This document shows positions 43,061 to 52,040 of a stretch of 64,000 nucleotides of DNA, piece by piece. The position numbers and the translations under genes are program-made. The DNA comes from Sulfuricurvum sp. (GTDB lineage Bacteria; Campylobacterota; Campylobacteria; Campylobacterales; Sulfurimonadaceae): assembly GCA_030692765.1 (NCBI GenBank), contig JAUYUB010000018.1, positions 85,241-149,240 on the forward strand, read 5' to 3'. A model generated the notes under the pieces. It was not told the origin of the DNA. It was given only the letters and a program-made list of their open reading frames with translations, and did no database searches. Every line of letters starts with the position of its first letter. The first letter of the stretch is position 1.

Positions 43061-43315
43061 ATGTTCGAATTACATAGAAAAATAATCCAAACTTTTATTA
43101 CCGAAGATATTAAAGATATCAATACTTATGGTGGGTATAAAGGTGCCTATATTCTAAAAATCACAACGAAGCATCTGCCATTGGCTGAAAAAATTGCCCT
43201 TTATACTGAAAGTATTGGGGGAGAGAGTATTATAAAAGAAAATAAAAATCTAATGAATTTTGAAATCTATTGTATCTCTGAAGACACATCAATCTATACA
43301 CTTAAATCGAGATAA
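43061..43315 (+). CDS. Small unknown protein
   Basis: 84 residues, no family recognised, no membrane or signal segment. It has alternating charged and hydrophobic residues that would suit a small alpha/beta domain. Preceded by several TATAAT boxes; convergent with hemF, whose stop lies 18 bases beyond its own. Confidence 0.5.
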   Translation: MFELHRKIIQTFITEDIKDINTYGGYKGAYILKITTKHLPLAEKIALYTESIGGESIIKENKNLMNFEIYCISEDTSIYTLKSR

Positions 43316-43327
43316 ACCCCTTTCTTG

Positions 43328-43361
43328 TATACTCAGCGGTGATTGTTCACCGTTGAGGGTA
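43328..43361 (-). terminator. Hairpin at the convergent end of hemF and the small gene
   Basis: CGGTGA (43337-43342) pairs with TCACCG (43347-43352) around a TTGT loop, and the stem continues outward to CTCA(G)/(T)TGAG. It covers the last codons of hemF. No T run follows in either direction, so it may be only a structured 3' end. Confidence 0.35.
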
Positions 43362-44379
43362 TATGATCACCGCTTGCTTGCAATGCGATAGCTTGCGGAT
43401 ACTGCTTGTAATGCTGACGGACAACATTGGCTAACGTCGCTTTTATGTTTTCATCTACAAGTATTTCATCACCCTCACCCAAAGCATCCACTATTGCTTG
43501 CAAAAGATCGTTTTGGACACCGTTTAATCTGCCTACCCATGATTGTAACAGTTGCTTATCCACATGCGAGGGCAATGATCCCATAATCCCTACATCGTTT
43601 TGATCGTGTATCAACAATCCCGACGTCGTACCGCGGTCAAGTGTGAGCACTTGGAGCAAATACAAAGTATGATAGTTTAATTGATTTGCTTTTGCTACCT
43701 CATCGTAATGACTGCGCTTTTGTATCGCATTACGGATGATACTGATATAGGTATCGATGACTTTTTTCCCAAAGCTAAGAGCAAATTTCTGATCAGCGAC
43801 CTCATCGCCCGTGTTGAAGTTCTCTAGATAAAAATGGGATACCCCTCGATGTCGGCCTAATGCGGGAATGTAAAAGTAGCGATTGCCTTGTGCGCTTCCT
43901 TCTTCATAATAACGTCCACCCGCTTCTCGCAGGATGTTCTCAAATTGTTGGGTATCGGATTCATCAGGATTACTGGGATTTAGATCTGCCATGACTCTCC
44001 AGTATCCGCTACCATCACGCATCTGTGTCCAGCTGATATGCATGTGCATGGAGGGCACAAATGGATTGTTTGGGTGAATGATCGTAGAGATAGCCGTAGC
44101 CGAAGAGAGCTTTTTGGTTTCGTCATCGTCATAGTGTACTTGGGAGTAATTTACAGAGCCTCGATTAAAGAGCTGTTCATCTCGAGACTCATATCGAACC
44201 CCTCCGCCATGGATTCCTTCATCACGAAACCACTCTACCGGACTAAACGGTTTGTCCGATCCTAGGGTACGTGAGAGGTCATTGAGTGCCTCTACAAAAT
44301 GAGACTGTAGATCTAATACTATGTTTGAAGCTATGTGGGCACTTGTGGATATTGGAGCTATTCGTATCATTCGTATCAC
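43333..44379 (-). CDS. hemF: Oxygen-dependent coproporphyrinogen III oxidase
   Basis: 348 residues. The HemF signature is seen in pieces: the GGGVRYESRDE early segment, VPSMHMHI (metal-type His), GYWRVMADLNPS, and the FYLENFNTGDE loop; the C-terminal GLLIHDQNDVGIMGSLP is typical. It converts coproporphyrinogen III to protoporphyrinogen IX using O2, for heme. Presence of the aerobic enzyme in a group that mostly uses HemN suggests micro-aerobic life. The start doubles as ATGATACGAATG, so ATG 44370 is also possible. Confidence 0.88.
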   Translation of the reverse strand: MIRMIRIAPISTSAHIASNIVLDLQSHFVEALNDLSRTLGSDKPFSPVEWFRDEGIHGGGVRYESRDEQLFNRGSVNYSQVHYDDDETKKLSSATAISTIIHPNNPFVPSMHMHISWTQMRDGSGYWRVMADLNPSNPDESDTQQFENILREAGGRYYEEGSAQGNRYFYIPALGRHRGVSHFYLENFNTGDEVADQKFALSFGKKVIDTYISIIRNAIQKRSHYDEVAKANQLNYHTLYLLQVLTLDRGTTSGLLIHDQNDVGIMGSLPSHVDKQLLQSWVGRLNGVQNDLLQAIVDALGEGDEILVDENIKATLANVVRQHYKQYPQAIALQASGDHIPSTVNNHR

Positions 44380-44418
44380 TTTTAGAGAGTTTGGATATCA
44401 AATGATACCCTTTACACT

Positions 44419-44988
44419 CTATAAAAAACTTGACCTGTGGGCAAAACTCTCGATAAGACTAAACTTACTCTCTATGTTCTCATAGGAATGATTCCCGCCC
44501 TCATCTACTACGACTGTCGCGTCTTGGAATTTGTGTTGTGCTTGCCTATAGTCTAAAAGTTCATCCTGCGTTTGAAGTAATACCAGATACTGTTGAGGAG
44601 TAATATCTTTAATCTCATAGTCTCTTAGTGCATGGGTATGGTGTTCATTCCATTCAAACTTACTCTCATCATGATAGTTAAACGCAATTCCATAAACTTT
44701 TTTCAGTGTCTCATAAGGCTGTATAGAGGGATTGATCAATACGGCTTTGAGTCCATAGTGTTCAGCAAGATAGGTTGCATAGTATCCCCCTAATGATGAA
44801 CCGATAAGCGTGACAGTCGAATGATCAATCATCTGCTCTATAATCTGCTTTAGTGTATCTATAGCCAATGCAGGTACATACGATAACGAAGGACAGATAA
44901 TCGTATCTCCAAAATGTTCACGAAACAAACTGGCTTTTACCCCAAGGCCGCTTCCGCCAAATCCATGTATATAAATATATTTATCCAT
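44419..44988 (-). CDS. YqiA/YcfP-like alpha/beta-hydrolase (esterase)
   Basis: 189 residues. The oxyanion-hole segment YIHGFGGSG opens the protein; the nucleophile elbow is GSSLGGYYATYLA; the acid lies in QTQDELLDY and the His in EGGNHSYENI. This is the complete triad of the UPF0227/YqiA esterase family, which hydrolyses short acyl esters; the substrate is unknown. It starts just after (6 bases) the methyltransferase gene on the same strand, so the two form an operon. Confidence 0.85.
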   Translation of the reverse strand: MDKYIYIHGFGGSGLGVKASLFREHFGDTIICPSLSYVPALAIDTLKQIIEQMIDHSTVTLIGSSLGGYYATYLAEHYGLKAVLINPSIQPYETLKKVYGIAFNYHDESKFEWNEHHTHALRDYEIKDITPQQYLVLLQTQDELLDYRQAQHKFQDATVVVDEGGNHSYENIESKFSLIESFAHRSSFL

Positions 44989-44994
44989 CTGTTC

Positions 44995-45597
44995 TCACTT
45001 CATCGCTGTTACTAAGAAAATCGGATAGCTTCCATCTTCTCTGTTGACACTGTAGGCATCATGAAAGCGTATATTTCTAAATCCTGCTTTTTCTATCGTA
45101 TCTCTCAACACCTCTCTGTTAAATCCAAAATGGTGGACTCCCTCATTACCATGCTGTGCGTGAAACGTCCCGTCTTCTTCTTCCAGATCGGCAATGGCAA
45201 TAAACCCGTCTCGCTCTAAATGGGCATAGAAGGTTTGAAACAGCAATGACGTATCTTCTACATGATGCATTGCCATTGAACTCACAATCCCATTAAACTT
45301 TTGATCCAAGGGGATTTGCATAATATCTTGAAGCAATGGTGTCACGTGCAAAGAGGGAGTATTCTTGGCTTCCAATTGTTCCAGCATACCGCCCGACAAA
45401 TCTACTCCAGTAACTGAACGTACCATAGGCGCTATTTTAAAACTCAGCAGTCCTGTACCCGCACCAAAATCCAGTACCTTCATCGTATTAAGCAGTGCTA
45501 TACGGCTTGTCAGTGTTTTAAATACGGCACTTGCAATGTTTTGCCGTACATCACCGCTGTCCCATTCCTCTGCCGCTTTATCAAATCGTTGGGTCAT
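44995..45597 (-). CDS. Class I SAM-dependent methyltransferase
   Basis: 200 residues. The SAM motif VLDFGAGTGLLSFKIAP is near residue 42, with an acidic loop (GVDLSGGML) and the catalytic-type segment SSMAMHHVED. No further family marks. It precedes the YqiA-like esterase gene by 6 bases and is transcribed away from the flavoprotein gene. Confidence 0.85.
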   Translation of the reverse strand: MTQRFDKAAEEWDSGDVRQNIASAVFKTLTSRIALLNTMKVLDFGAGTGLLSFKIAPMVRSVTGVDLSGGMLEQLEAKNTPSLHVTPLLQDIMQIPLDQKFNGIVSSMAMHHVEDTSLLFQTFYAHLERDGFIAIADLEEEDGTFHAQHGNEGVHHFGFNREVLRDTIEKAGFRNIRFHDAYSVNREDGSYPIFLVTAMK

Positions 45598-45625
45598 CTT
45601 TGTATTCCGTATCTATTCTTTTATG

Positions 45626-45631
45626 TATAAT
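45626..45631 (+). promoter_or_regulatory. Probable -10 box for the HI0933-family gene
   Basis: TATAAT in ATGTATAATAC, 31 bases before the ATG at 45662; an AGGTGG ribosome binding site is at the right distance. A start near 45638 gives a short leader. Confidence 0.5.
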
Positions 45632-45661
45632 ACTATCATTCTAACATTAAACTAGGTGGCA

Positions 45662-46924
45662 ATGTCTTTATCCTCCACACAACCCTCTCATGATATCATC
45701 GTAGTAGGTGGCGGTGCTGCAGGTCTCATCGCAGCCATCACCGCTGCACGAAGAGGCAAAAAAGTACTGCTTCTGGAAAAACTCTCCCAAATCGCCGCCA
45801 AACTCAAAGCAACAGGGGGTGGGCGGTGCAACATGACCAATACTCTTTCCAATGAAGAGTTCATGTCACGCTTTGGGCGCGATGGCCGCTTTATGACCCC
45901 TGCTCTCAAAGCGATGGATCATAAAAATGTCATAACTTTTTTTCGCCAAATCGGGGTAGAGAGCCATGCACCGGATGGATATCGAGTATTCCCAATCACG
46001 CACAGCGCCCTCACTATCATTGCGGCACTCACGGATGAGATGAGTCGACTGGGAGTTGATCTTATTACCTCAGCACGCGCAAAGACAATCGAACATGACG
46101 GGCAAAGAGTTATCGGTGTCTCGACCCAAGATAACACCTATTATGCCCATCATGTTATTATCGCTACGGGAGGATTAGGCTATCCGCAACTAGGGGCAGA
46201 TGGTGATGGCTATGCCATGGCATCTACCATAGGTCATAAAGTAACCGAGCTCTACCCCGCTATGATGCCGCTTCACACCAAGGAGAGTTGGGTGGCCAAC
46301 TGCCGCGCCGACACCCTTCCTAAAGTCGAGATCAGAATCGATCTTCCTAAAGCCAAAAAAATACGGCTAAAGGGGGACCTGATCTTTACCAATCATGGTA
46401 TTAGAGGACCCGTTGTCCTAGACGCCGCACGTGAAATCAACCCCTTTCTCGCCGAACATAAAGAGGTGCCTTTACTGTGCAATTTCACCAAAGGGCTTAA
46501 TGAAAATCAATTGCTCGAGCATATCAAAAACGAGATCCACAAGAATCCGGAACAGTCAATATTAACTCATATTAAAACTCTTCTTCCGGAAGCTCTTTGC
46601 CGTGAGTTATGTGCTTTAGCCCAAGCAGATCCCGACAGCGGGTTCAACAAACTTCACGGTCTGCAACGTGATAAACTCATCAAACTGCTGGCATGGACAC
46701 CTCTCACGGTTACCGGTCACGACGGGTTCAAAATGGCAATGATCACCAGAGGCGGTGTATCCCTCAAAGAGATACGTCCAGAGACCATGGAAAGCAAGAT
46801 ACTAAAGGGTTTGTTCTTTTGCGGAGAAGTAATGAACCTCGATGGTCCCTGCGGCGGGTATAATCTGCAATGGTCGTTTGCCAGTGGATACACTGCAGGA
46901 CACTTGGGCGAGATTGACTGCTAA
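45662..46924 (+). CDS. HI0933-family FAD-dependent oxidoreductase
   Basis: 420 residues from ATG 45662 (AGGTGG upstream). FAD binding by the N-terminal VVGGGAAGLIAAITAA and the C-terminal LFFCGEVMNLDGPCGGYNLQWSFASG, both characteristic of the HI0933/YhiN family. These proteins are flavoproteins of uncertain reaction; relation to aminoacetone oxidase has been proposed. Single gene with its own -10 box. Confidence 0.9.
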   Translation: MSLSSTQPSHDIIVVGGGAAGLIAAITAARRGKKVLLLEKLSQIAAKLKATGGGRCNMTNTLSNEEFMSRFGRDGRFMTPALKAMDHKNVITFFRQIGVESHAPDGYRVFPITHSALTIIAALTDEMSRLGVDLITSARAKTIEHDGQRVIGVSTQDNTYYAHHVIIATGGLGYPQLGADGDGYAMASTIGHKVTELYPAMMPLHTKESWVANCRADTLPKVEIRIDLPKAKKIRLKGDLIFTNHGIRGPVVLDAAREINPFLAEHKEVPLLCNFTKGLNENQLLEHIKNEIHKNPEQSILTHIKTLLPEALCRELCALAQADPDSGFNKLHGLQRDKLIKLLAWTPLTVTGHDGFKMAMITRGGVSLKEIRPETMESKILKGLFFCGEVMNLDGPCGGYNLQWSFASGYTAGHLGEIDC

Positions 46925-46929
46925 CACGA

Positions 46930-46935
46930 TATAAT
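46930..46935 (+). promoter_or_regulatory. Probable -10 box for the polysaccharide deacetylase gene
   Basis: TATAAT in CGATATAATCC, 19-33 bases before the candidate ATGs at 46954 and 46963. The short distance favours 46963 as the start if transcription begins near 46942. Confidence 0.45.
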
Positions 46936-46953
46936 CCGAAAATTATTGATGAA

Positions 46954-47802
46954 ATGAGCCCTATGTCTAAACTCCTGTTATTCTTCACTCTTTTATGTCA
47001 GATGCTCCTCTTTGGTGACACCCGTACCATCTACGATATACGCGGTAATTCTTTTTTACTGGATGCCAATATGACCCTCTTTTTGGGGAACTGGCGTACG
47101 GCTACCGTCACCCCGATTCAACACGGTAACTATAAGAATGTCATTGTCAACGGTGATCCGGAGGTCAAAAGCGTTACTCTGACGTTTGATGATGCACCCG
47201 ATGAAAACAATACCTATAAACTCTTGGAAATCCTCAAAGAACATCATGTAAAAGCTTCTTTTTTTATGATCGGCGGTACCATGAAAGATGATAATGTCAC
47301 CGTTGTAAAACTCACCCATGATTTGGGGCATCTCGTTTTAAATCACAGCTTTAATCATCCGCGCCTCACCAAACTGGATGTCAACGGTATCGACTTACAG
47401 CTTACGAGTGCTGCAGAAAAGATTGAGTCGATTACAGGTCACTATCCAATCCTCGTTCGTCCTCCATACGGTTCGATCAATGCAACGGTTGTTGATGTGA
47501 TCAATGATCATAATATGACGACGGTTTTATGGTCTTTGGACTCACTGGATTGGACCCTCAAAGACCCAGAGGCAGTCATTCAAAATGTAACGTCAAATGT
47601 CCGCAACGGAGACATCATCCTAATGCACCGAAACCCGGTCAGTGTTGCTGCATTGCCAAAAATCATTGAGAACCTAAAGGCGCAAGGGTATGTTTTCGTA
47701 CGATTGGACAATATGCTTGGTATCAAAGCCTACCGTGAGCCACCCTCTGTTTCAGATGAATGGGGTTGTTGCTCATGGCTGCAAAGGCTTTTGGGAATGT
47801 AG
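46954..47802 (+). CDS. Polysaccharide deacetylase (NodB-like) with signal peptide
   Basis: 282 residues, or 279 from ATG 46963. A signal peptide (about 4-20) is followed by the NodB motifs: TFDDAP with the catalytic Asp pair near residue 79, HSFNHPR with the metal His pair near 125, RPPYGS near 170, and a later motif with the second His (LMHRNP). These enzymes remove N-acetyl groups from peptidoglycan or other glycans in the periplasm or at the surface. Its last ~80 bases are antisense to the tail of the GDPD gene. Confidence 0.9.
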   Translation: MSPMSKLLLFFTLLCQMLLFGDTRTIYDIRGNSFLLDANMTLFLGNWRTATVTPIQHGNYKNVIVNGDPEVKSVTLTFDDAPDENNTYKLLEILKEHHVKASFFMIGGTMKDDNVTVVKLTHDLGHLVLNHSFNHPRLTKLDVNGIDLQLTSAAEKIESITGHYPILVRPPYGSINATVVDVINDHNMTTVLWSLDSLDWTLKDPEAVIQNVTSNVRNGDIILMHRNPVSVAALPKIIENLKAQGYVFVRLDNMLGIKAYREPPSVSDEWGCCSWLQRLLGM

Positions 47803-48436
47803 CAGGGTCCTGATCCTCTACTGTCCAAAAGATCACTCTATGCGTTTCCAACAGACTTTGTGTCTTGGGATGGTCTAAAAGGTTTATATCGATATCAAAT
47901 GCATAGACATACGCGTAAACACTCTCAAAATCACTTCGTTCTAACACCTCAATATCTTCTATAAGTTTATGCAGTCGTATCTGTGTGTTTAACGCATGAA
48001 AATCTTCCAATATCCCATCATCAAAACTCGACACTTCGAGCCATTCCAGCTTATCGGCAATCATCGGTTCAACGATCGATGCTATTTTCTCGCAGCTTTT
48101 TGGATGGTATTTGATCTCTAGAATCACACCGATTTGTCCATGAATCGAATCCAACAGTTTTAGCAATGTAGGTATTGTTTGCAACAGCAATGAAGAATCA
48201 AAATAACTACTTATATCAATTTTAGACAAAATTTTAGACGATAAATCTTCAATCCCCTCAGTAATTCCGCAAACACGTTTTAGACTGCTGTCATGAAAGA
48301 TCATAGGAATATCATCGGCACTCAGGCGTATGTCCGTTTCGATCATCCAGGCTCCTGCTTTGATGGCTTCATTAAAAGCCAAAAGAGTGTTTTCAGGAAA
48401 TTTAGCGCTAAACCCTCGATGTGCGATTATGTGCAT
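47723..48436 (-). CDS. Glycerophosphodiester phosphodiesterase
   Basis: 237 residues from ATG 48436, set by a strong AAGGAGAA ribosome binding site; a longer frame to 48580 would cross the divergent gene. The GDPD active-site pieces HRG, ENT, ETD, and FHD (acid base) all lie in the first ~60 residues. It yields glycerol-3-phosphate from glycerophosphodiesters; the neighbouring GlpD-like enzyme could use that product. No signal peptide, so cytoplasmic. The gene overlaps the end of the deacetylase by about 80 bases, tail to tail. Confidence 0.9.
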   Translation of the reverse strand: MHIIAHRGFSAKFPENTLLAFNEAIKAGAWMIETDIRLSADDIPMIFHDSSLKRVCGITEGIEDLSSKILSKIDISSYFDSSLLLQTIPTLLKLLDSIHGQIGVILEIKYHPKSCEKIASIVEPMIADKLEWLEVSSFDDGILEDFHALNTQIRLHKLIEDIEVLERSDFESVYAYVYAFDIDINLLDHPKTQSLLETHRVIFWTVEDQDPATFPKAFAAMSNNPIHLKQRVAHGRL

Positions 48437-48478
48437 AAATTCTCCTTTTTTTGCTACACTATTATATCGGGAGTTATT

Positions 48479-49576
48479 ATGAAATATGATATTATCATCA
48501 TCGGTGCAGGTATCAATGGATGTGCTATCGCACGTGAAGCTGCGAAGTTGGGCAAAAGTGTCGCCGTCATTGATAAACAAACCATTGGGTCTGGCACCTC
48601 ATCGCACTCTTCCAGGCTTATTCATGGAGGTTTGCGCTACCTCGAACACGGTGATTTTGCTCTGGTCAAAGAGGCATTGCATGATCGTACCCGTCTTACT
48701 GCCACCTACCCTGACCTCGTCGTCCTGCGCCCCTTCATCCTTCCCGTATATGCCGGGTTTGGGCGTCCATGGTGGATGATTAAAACGGGACTCTATTTAT
48801 ACGATCTCTTTTCTCGTTTTATTGCACCACATCATGTTATGGAGATTGATGAGTTCAAAACAAAATTCAGTGCCCTAAAAACAAAAGGATTGAAAAAAGT
48901 ATTCACCTATTACGATGCCAAAACAGACGACCTGCTCCTCACCCAAACCGTAGCACAAGAAGCGCAAGAGCATGGAGCTATTTTTTTTGAAAATACCACA
49001 ATACATGAAATCAAACGTCAGGATGATGGCTTCCATCTTTTATGCGGTGATAGACCTCTAGAAACAGCAATACTCATCAACGCCACGGGTCCATGGATTG
49101 ATGAGGTCAATCACCGATTTAATCTCCCCTCACGGTATAAAATCAGTAAAGTCAGCGGGATTCATATCGTCTTAGATACACTTCTCGTCCCCGAACCTAT
49201 TTTCCTCCAAACCGATCATCAACGTATCTTTTTTATCATCCCCGAAAATAAAAGTAATCAAACCTTCATAGGAACCACCGAACGACATGAAAGTGCTGAA
49301 ACCGATGAGGTACATATTAATGAAGAAGATATTAACTATCTCCTATCCCATGCCAACCATTTTTTAAACACCCCTCTCAAACATGATCATATTATTGACA
49401 CCTATATCGGTGTGCGTCCTTTGGTCGAGTCTAAAAAAAGTATGGTCAAAGCATCACGGGAATATCAGCTCGATTTACACAATTTTGGTCAAACAAAACT
49501 GCTCCATGTATTTGGAGGAAAACTCACTACTCACTGGTCTTTGGCTGAAAAATCGGCACGCCTTCTAGGGCTATAG
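48479..49576 (+). CDS. GlpD-like FAD-dependent glycerol-3-phosphate dehydrogenase (short form)
   Basis: 365 residues from ATG 48479 (GGGAG upstream). FAD motif GAGINGCAIAREAAKLG at the start, then the SSHSSRLIHGGLRYLEHGDFALV signature in pieces typical of GlpD/GlpA. It is shorter than the ~500 residues of GlpD: the C-terminal DAO_C domain is missing, and the protein ends soon after GGKLTTHW. It lies 42 bases from GDPD, head to head, so a shared promoter region fits a pathway from glycerophosphodiester to dihydroxyacetone phosphate. Whether the short form is active is open. Confidence 0.8.
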   Translation: MKYDIIIIGAGINGCAIAREAAKLGKSVAVIDKQTIGSGTSSHSSRLIHGGLRYLEHGDFALVKEALHDRTRLTATYPDLVVLRPFILPVYAGFGRPWWMIKTGLYLYDLFSRFIAPHHVMEIDEFKTKFSALKTKGLKKVFTYYDAKTDDLLLTQTVAQEAQEHGAIFFENTTIHEIKRQDDGFHLLCGDRPLETAILINATGPWIDEVNHRFNLPSRYKISKVSGIHIVLDTLLVPEPIFLQTDHQRIFFIIPENKSNQTFIGTTERHESAETDEVHINEEDINYLLSHANHFLNTPLKHDHIIDTYIGVRPLVESKKSMVKASREYQLDLHNFGQTKLLHVFGGKLTTHWSLAEKSARLLGL

Positions 49577-49660
49577 CTGTACTACGCTAAAGAAAGCTTT
49601 TAGGTAAAAATATGCTACTATAGTAAAAACATAATATAACTTTAATAAATGTGAGTTACC

Positions 49661-51601
49661 ATGAGAAAAAGATTTTTTGGATCGTCGTCTCTTTTTTTAC
49701 TTTTTTCAACCTTCATACTTAATGCTCAAGCTTCATCGGATGGACTGGATGATCTTCTCTCTCAATATCGCAGCGAATCGGATCTCTCCAAACAAACGAA
49801 AAAAGAGAGCGCAGGATCTTCGATCATTTATACGCGTGAGCGTCTCGAAAGAATGCAAGCCTACAACCTGCGCGACATTCTCAAAACCATCCCTGCTTTT
49901 ACGATGCAAGAGGCCGCAAGCGGACAAGTTTCAATCGGCAAAGCAAAAGGCTCCTCTTTTAACTCCCAATATTTAAAACTTTACATCAATGATCACGAAG
50001 TAGGCTCCATCGGTTTTGGAAGTGCTATGAAGATGTGGGGATATTTGGACATTACCTACATTGACCATATTGAAATTTATCAAGTGGGAAGTTCTGTCAT
50101 GGTAGGCGATGAACCGCCGGGTATCGTAGTGCGTCTGTACACAAAAGACCCAAAACGCGAAGACGGCAGTGCCGTACAAGCGATGGGAGGTTCGCGCGGT
50201 TCAAACGAGCTGAGTGCTTCCTATGCGCATAAAGGAGAACAATATTCTTCTTTTATCTATGCCAATACTCACAGAGAAAACCGCGATCCCTACTATAGCA
50301 ACCGCAGTGCCATCGGAGTTGACCGGGATTTTGAAACCACCAACTTTTTTGCCTCATTGCAAGGGGAAGATTTTAGCATTGATGCCGCCCAGTTTAGTTT
50401 AGATCAGGATCGACTTCTAGGGGTGGGTAAACTGCACACCCCTGGTGAAAATCTCTCCGACATGGTTCACCGATACATCATCGCAACCAAATACTTTCAA
50501 GACAAAACACTTAAGTTCAAAGTGGCTTATGATGATGCCAATCACAAACAATCTGAATCTGATCCTAGTAAACTAAACATCTACGATGCAAATGGCACTA
50601 CAACAGGCCGCACCAACTGGTATTTCGATAAATCCGAATCCATTCTCGATGCGGTTCTCGACAAACAATTTATCATTAGCGATCATGACATACACATAGG
50701 TGTTCAAAGTAAATTCAGAAAAGTAACCCCCAATTCGCTGATTACCGATGGGGTTGAACGGGTTAATGAAATCTCAGGACCGACACAATGGAACAGCTAC
50801 TCTGTATTTTCTTCAGATGATTATACGGTTAATGAGCACAACCTAGTATTTGCCAGCATCAAGCTCGATCATTTTGACCGCAACGGTGGTGCAGAAGACT
50901 TCAATGACTATGTTCTTAGATTGGGGCATATTTACAATGATGGAGTGTGGATGTGGAAAACATTTGGTGTTCGCACCTATGGCTATCCTGTTTTTATGCA
51001 GTCTAGCTATTTCCCCTATGTTACCAAAGGCAATATTAATATAAAACAAGAAGATCGCATTGCCCTAGCAACGGAAATCGCTTACAAAACAGATACCACA
51101 GACACCAATCTTCGATTGGTCTACAATACTGCCAAAGATGGCATAACTCTACAAAACAATGTCTACGTCAACACCACTCTAAAACCTAACTTTTATGCCA
51201 TTAATGCAGGTCATGAAATCCGTTTTGAACGTAATCATACTCTGAGCATGAACGTGTATTACGGCAATGATGATATGCCTTTGACGCAGAGTTCAACAAC
51301 CGGGGCTTATGTACAGCTTTTTGATACTTTTGGCAAATTTGACCTATACAATGAGCTTCTCTATCGAAAAGGGTACGCATATACTACCCAAAGCACTACC
51401 CCACAATCTGTCAAAGTTGATAATGGTTACGATTACACTGCCGGTGTCACCTATCATGCGACCAAAGACTTGAGCATTTTTCTCAAAGGGGAAAATCTTT
51501 TAAATAAAGCAATCAAGACCCCGTACCCTATGGCAACCTACACCGATTACATTGCTCCATTTGATCGAACATTTAGAGCCGGTCTAAAATATGTTTTCTA
51601 A
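49661..51601 (+). CDS. TonB-dependent receptor-like outer membrane protein
   Basis: 646 residues. Signal peptide (about 1-24), a plug domain (about 50-165), a 22-strand type beta barrel after, and a terminal aromatic residue (YVF) as needed for outer-membrane insertion. The plug opens with RERLERMQAYNLRDILK, typical of TonB-type receptors that sit next to c-di-GMP genes. A clear TonB box is not visible near the N-terminus. The ligand is unknown. Its stop overlaps the next gene by 11 bases, so it is part of a coupled chain of three. Confidence 0.82.
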   Translation: MRKRFFGSSSLFLLFSTFILNAQASSDGLDDLLSQYRSESDLSKQTKKESAGSSIIYTRERLERMQAYNLRDILKTIPAFTMQEAASGQVSIGKAKGSSFNSQYLKLYINDHEVGSIGFGSAMKMWGYLDITYIDHIEIYQVGSSVMVGDEPPGIVVRLYTKDPKREDGSAVQAMGGSRGSNELSASYAHKGEQYSSFIYANTHRENRDPYYSNRSAIGVDRDFETTNFFASLQGEDFSIDAAQFSLDQDRLLGVGKLHTPGENLSDMVHRYIIATKYFQDKTLKFKVAYDDANHKQSESDPSKLNIYDANGTTTGRTNWYFDKSESILDAVLDKQFIISDHDIHIGVQSKFRKVTPNSLITDGVERVNEISGPTQWNSYSVFSSDDYTVNEHNLVFASIKLDHFDRNGGAEDFNDYVLRLGHIYNDGVWMWKTFGVRTYGYPVFMQSSYFPYVTKGNINIKQEDRIALATEIAYKTDTTDTNLRLVYNTAKDGITLQNNVYVNTTLKPNFYAINAGHEIRFERNHTLSMNVYYGNDDMPLTQSSTTGAYVQLFDTFGKFDLYNELLYRKGYAYTTQSTTPQSVKVDNGYDYTAGVTYHATKDLSIFLKGENLLNKAIKTPYPMATYTDYIAPFDRTFRAGLKYVF

Positions 51602-52040
51602 AACGCCTTCCCTCTTTGTCCAAGGTTTTTTTATTTTCTTTATAAACGCTGCATTGTGTGCCGAAGTTTCCACAACAAGCATAGAAACACAAATCATCGA
51701 GAGGGTTGCCGCCGCCCTATTCCCAAAACAAAAAATAGCTGTTTGGGGAGAAACAGCGGATCAAAAAGAGATGATTAAACAATCCAAAATAATAGAAGAA
51801 GCGATCGATTCAAGCAATGCCGATTTGATTATTGTTTCTAAAAAGATCCCCCAAAACCTCTCTAAAAATTGTGTTATTATCACTACAGAATACTCACAAT
51901 TAATCAAAGATGAACGGATCATCGGTGCATTTTTTTGGCAAAAAGGGAGACCAAATCTCCTCTTTTTACGTCCTCGTATGCAAAAAGCCAACGTGAAACT
52001 CAGCCATGAATTTGATAAATACATAGAAGATGAACTATGA
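51591..52040 (+). CDS. Small YfiR-like secreted protein
   Basis: 149 residues with a signal-type hydrophobic segment (about 8-24). The rest is a small alpha/beta domain. The end (GAFFWQKGRPNLLFL, then RMQKANVKLS) recalls the C-terminus of YfiR/DUF4154 proteins (G-x-F ... GxPxL ... K..VKLS), but the rest is too diverged to be sure. YfiR proteins hold the periplasmic domain of a diguanylate cyclase in check. Placed between a TonB-type receptor and a membrane GGDEF-EAL enzyme, it has the expected position for that role. It overlaps both neighbours (11 and 4 bases). Confidence 0.55.
   Translation: MFSKTPSLFVQGFFIFFINAALCAEVSTTSIETQIIERVAAALFPKQKIAVWGETADQKEMIKQSKIIEEAIDSSNADLIIVSKKIPQNLSKNCVIITTEYSQLIKDERIIGAFFWQKGRPNLLFLRPRMQKANVKLSHEFDKYIEDEL

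Noticed and set aside
48293..48478. Longer N-terminus for the GlpD-like gene
   Set aside because: It would run through the divergent GDPD gene; the FAD motif and GGGAG ribosome binding site point to ATG 48479.
49577..49660. Fur box or iron-responsive site before the TonB-type receptor
   Set aside because: The gap is AT-rich but no 19-base dyad close to the Fur consensus was recognised.
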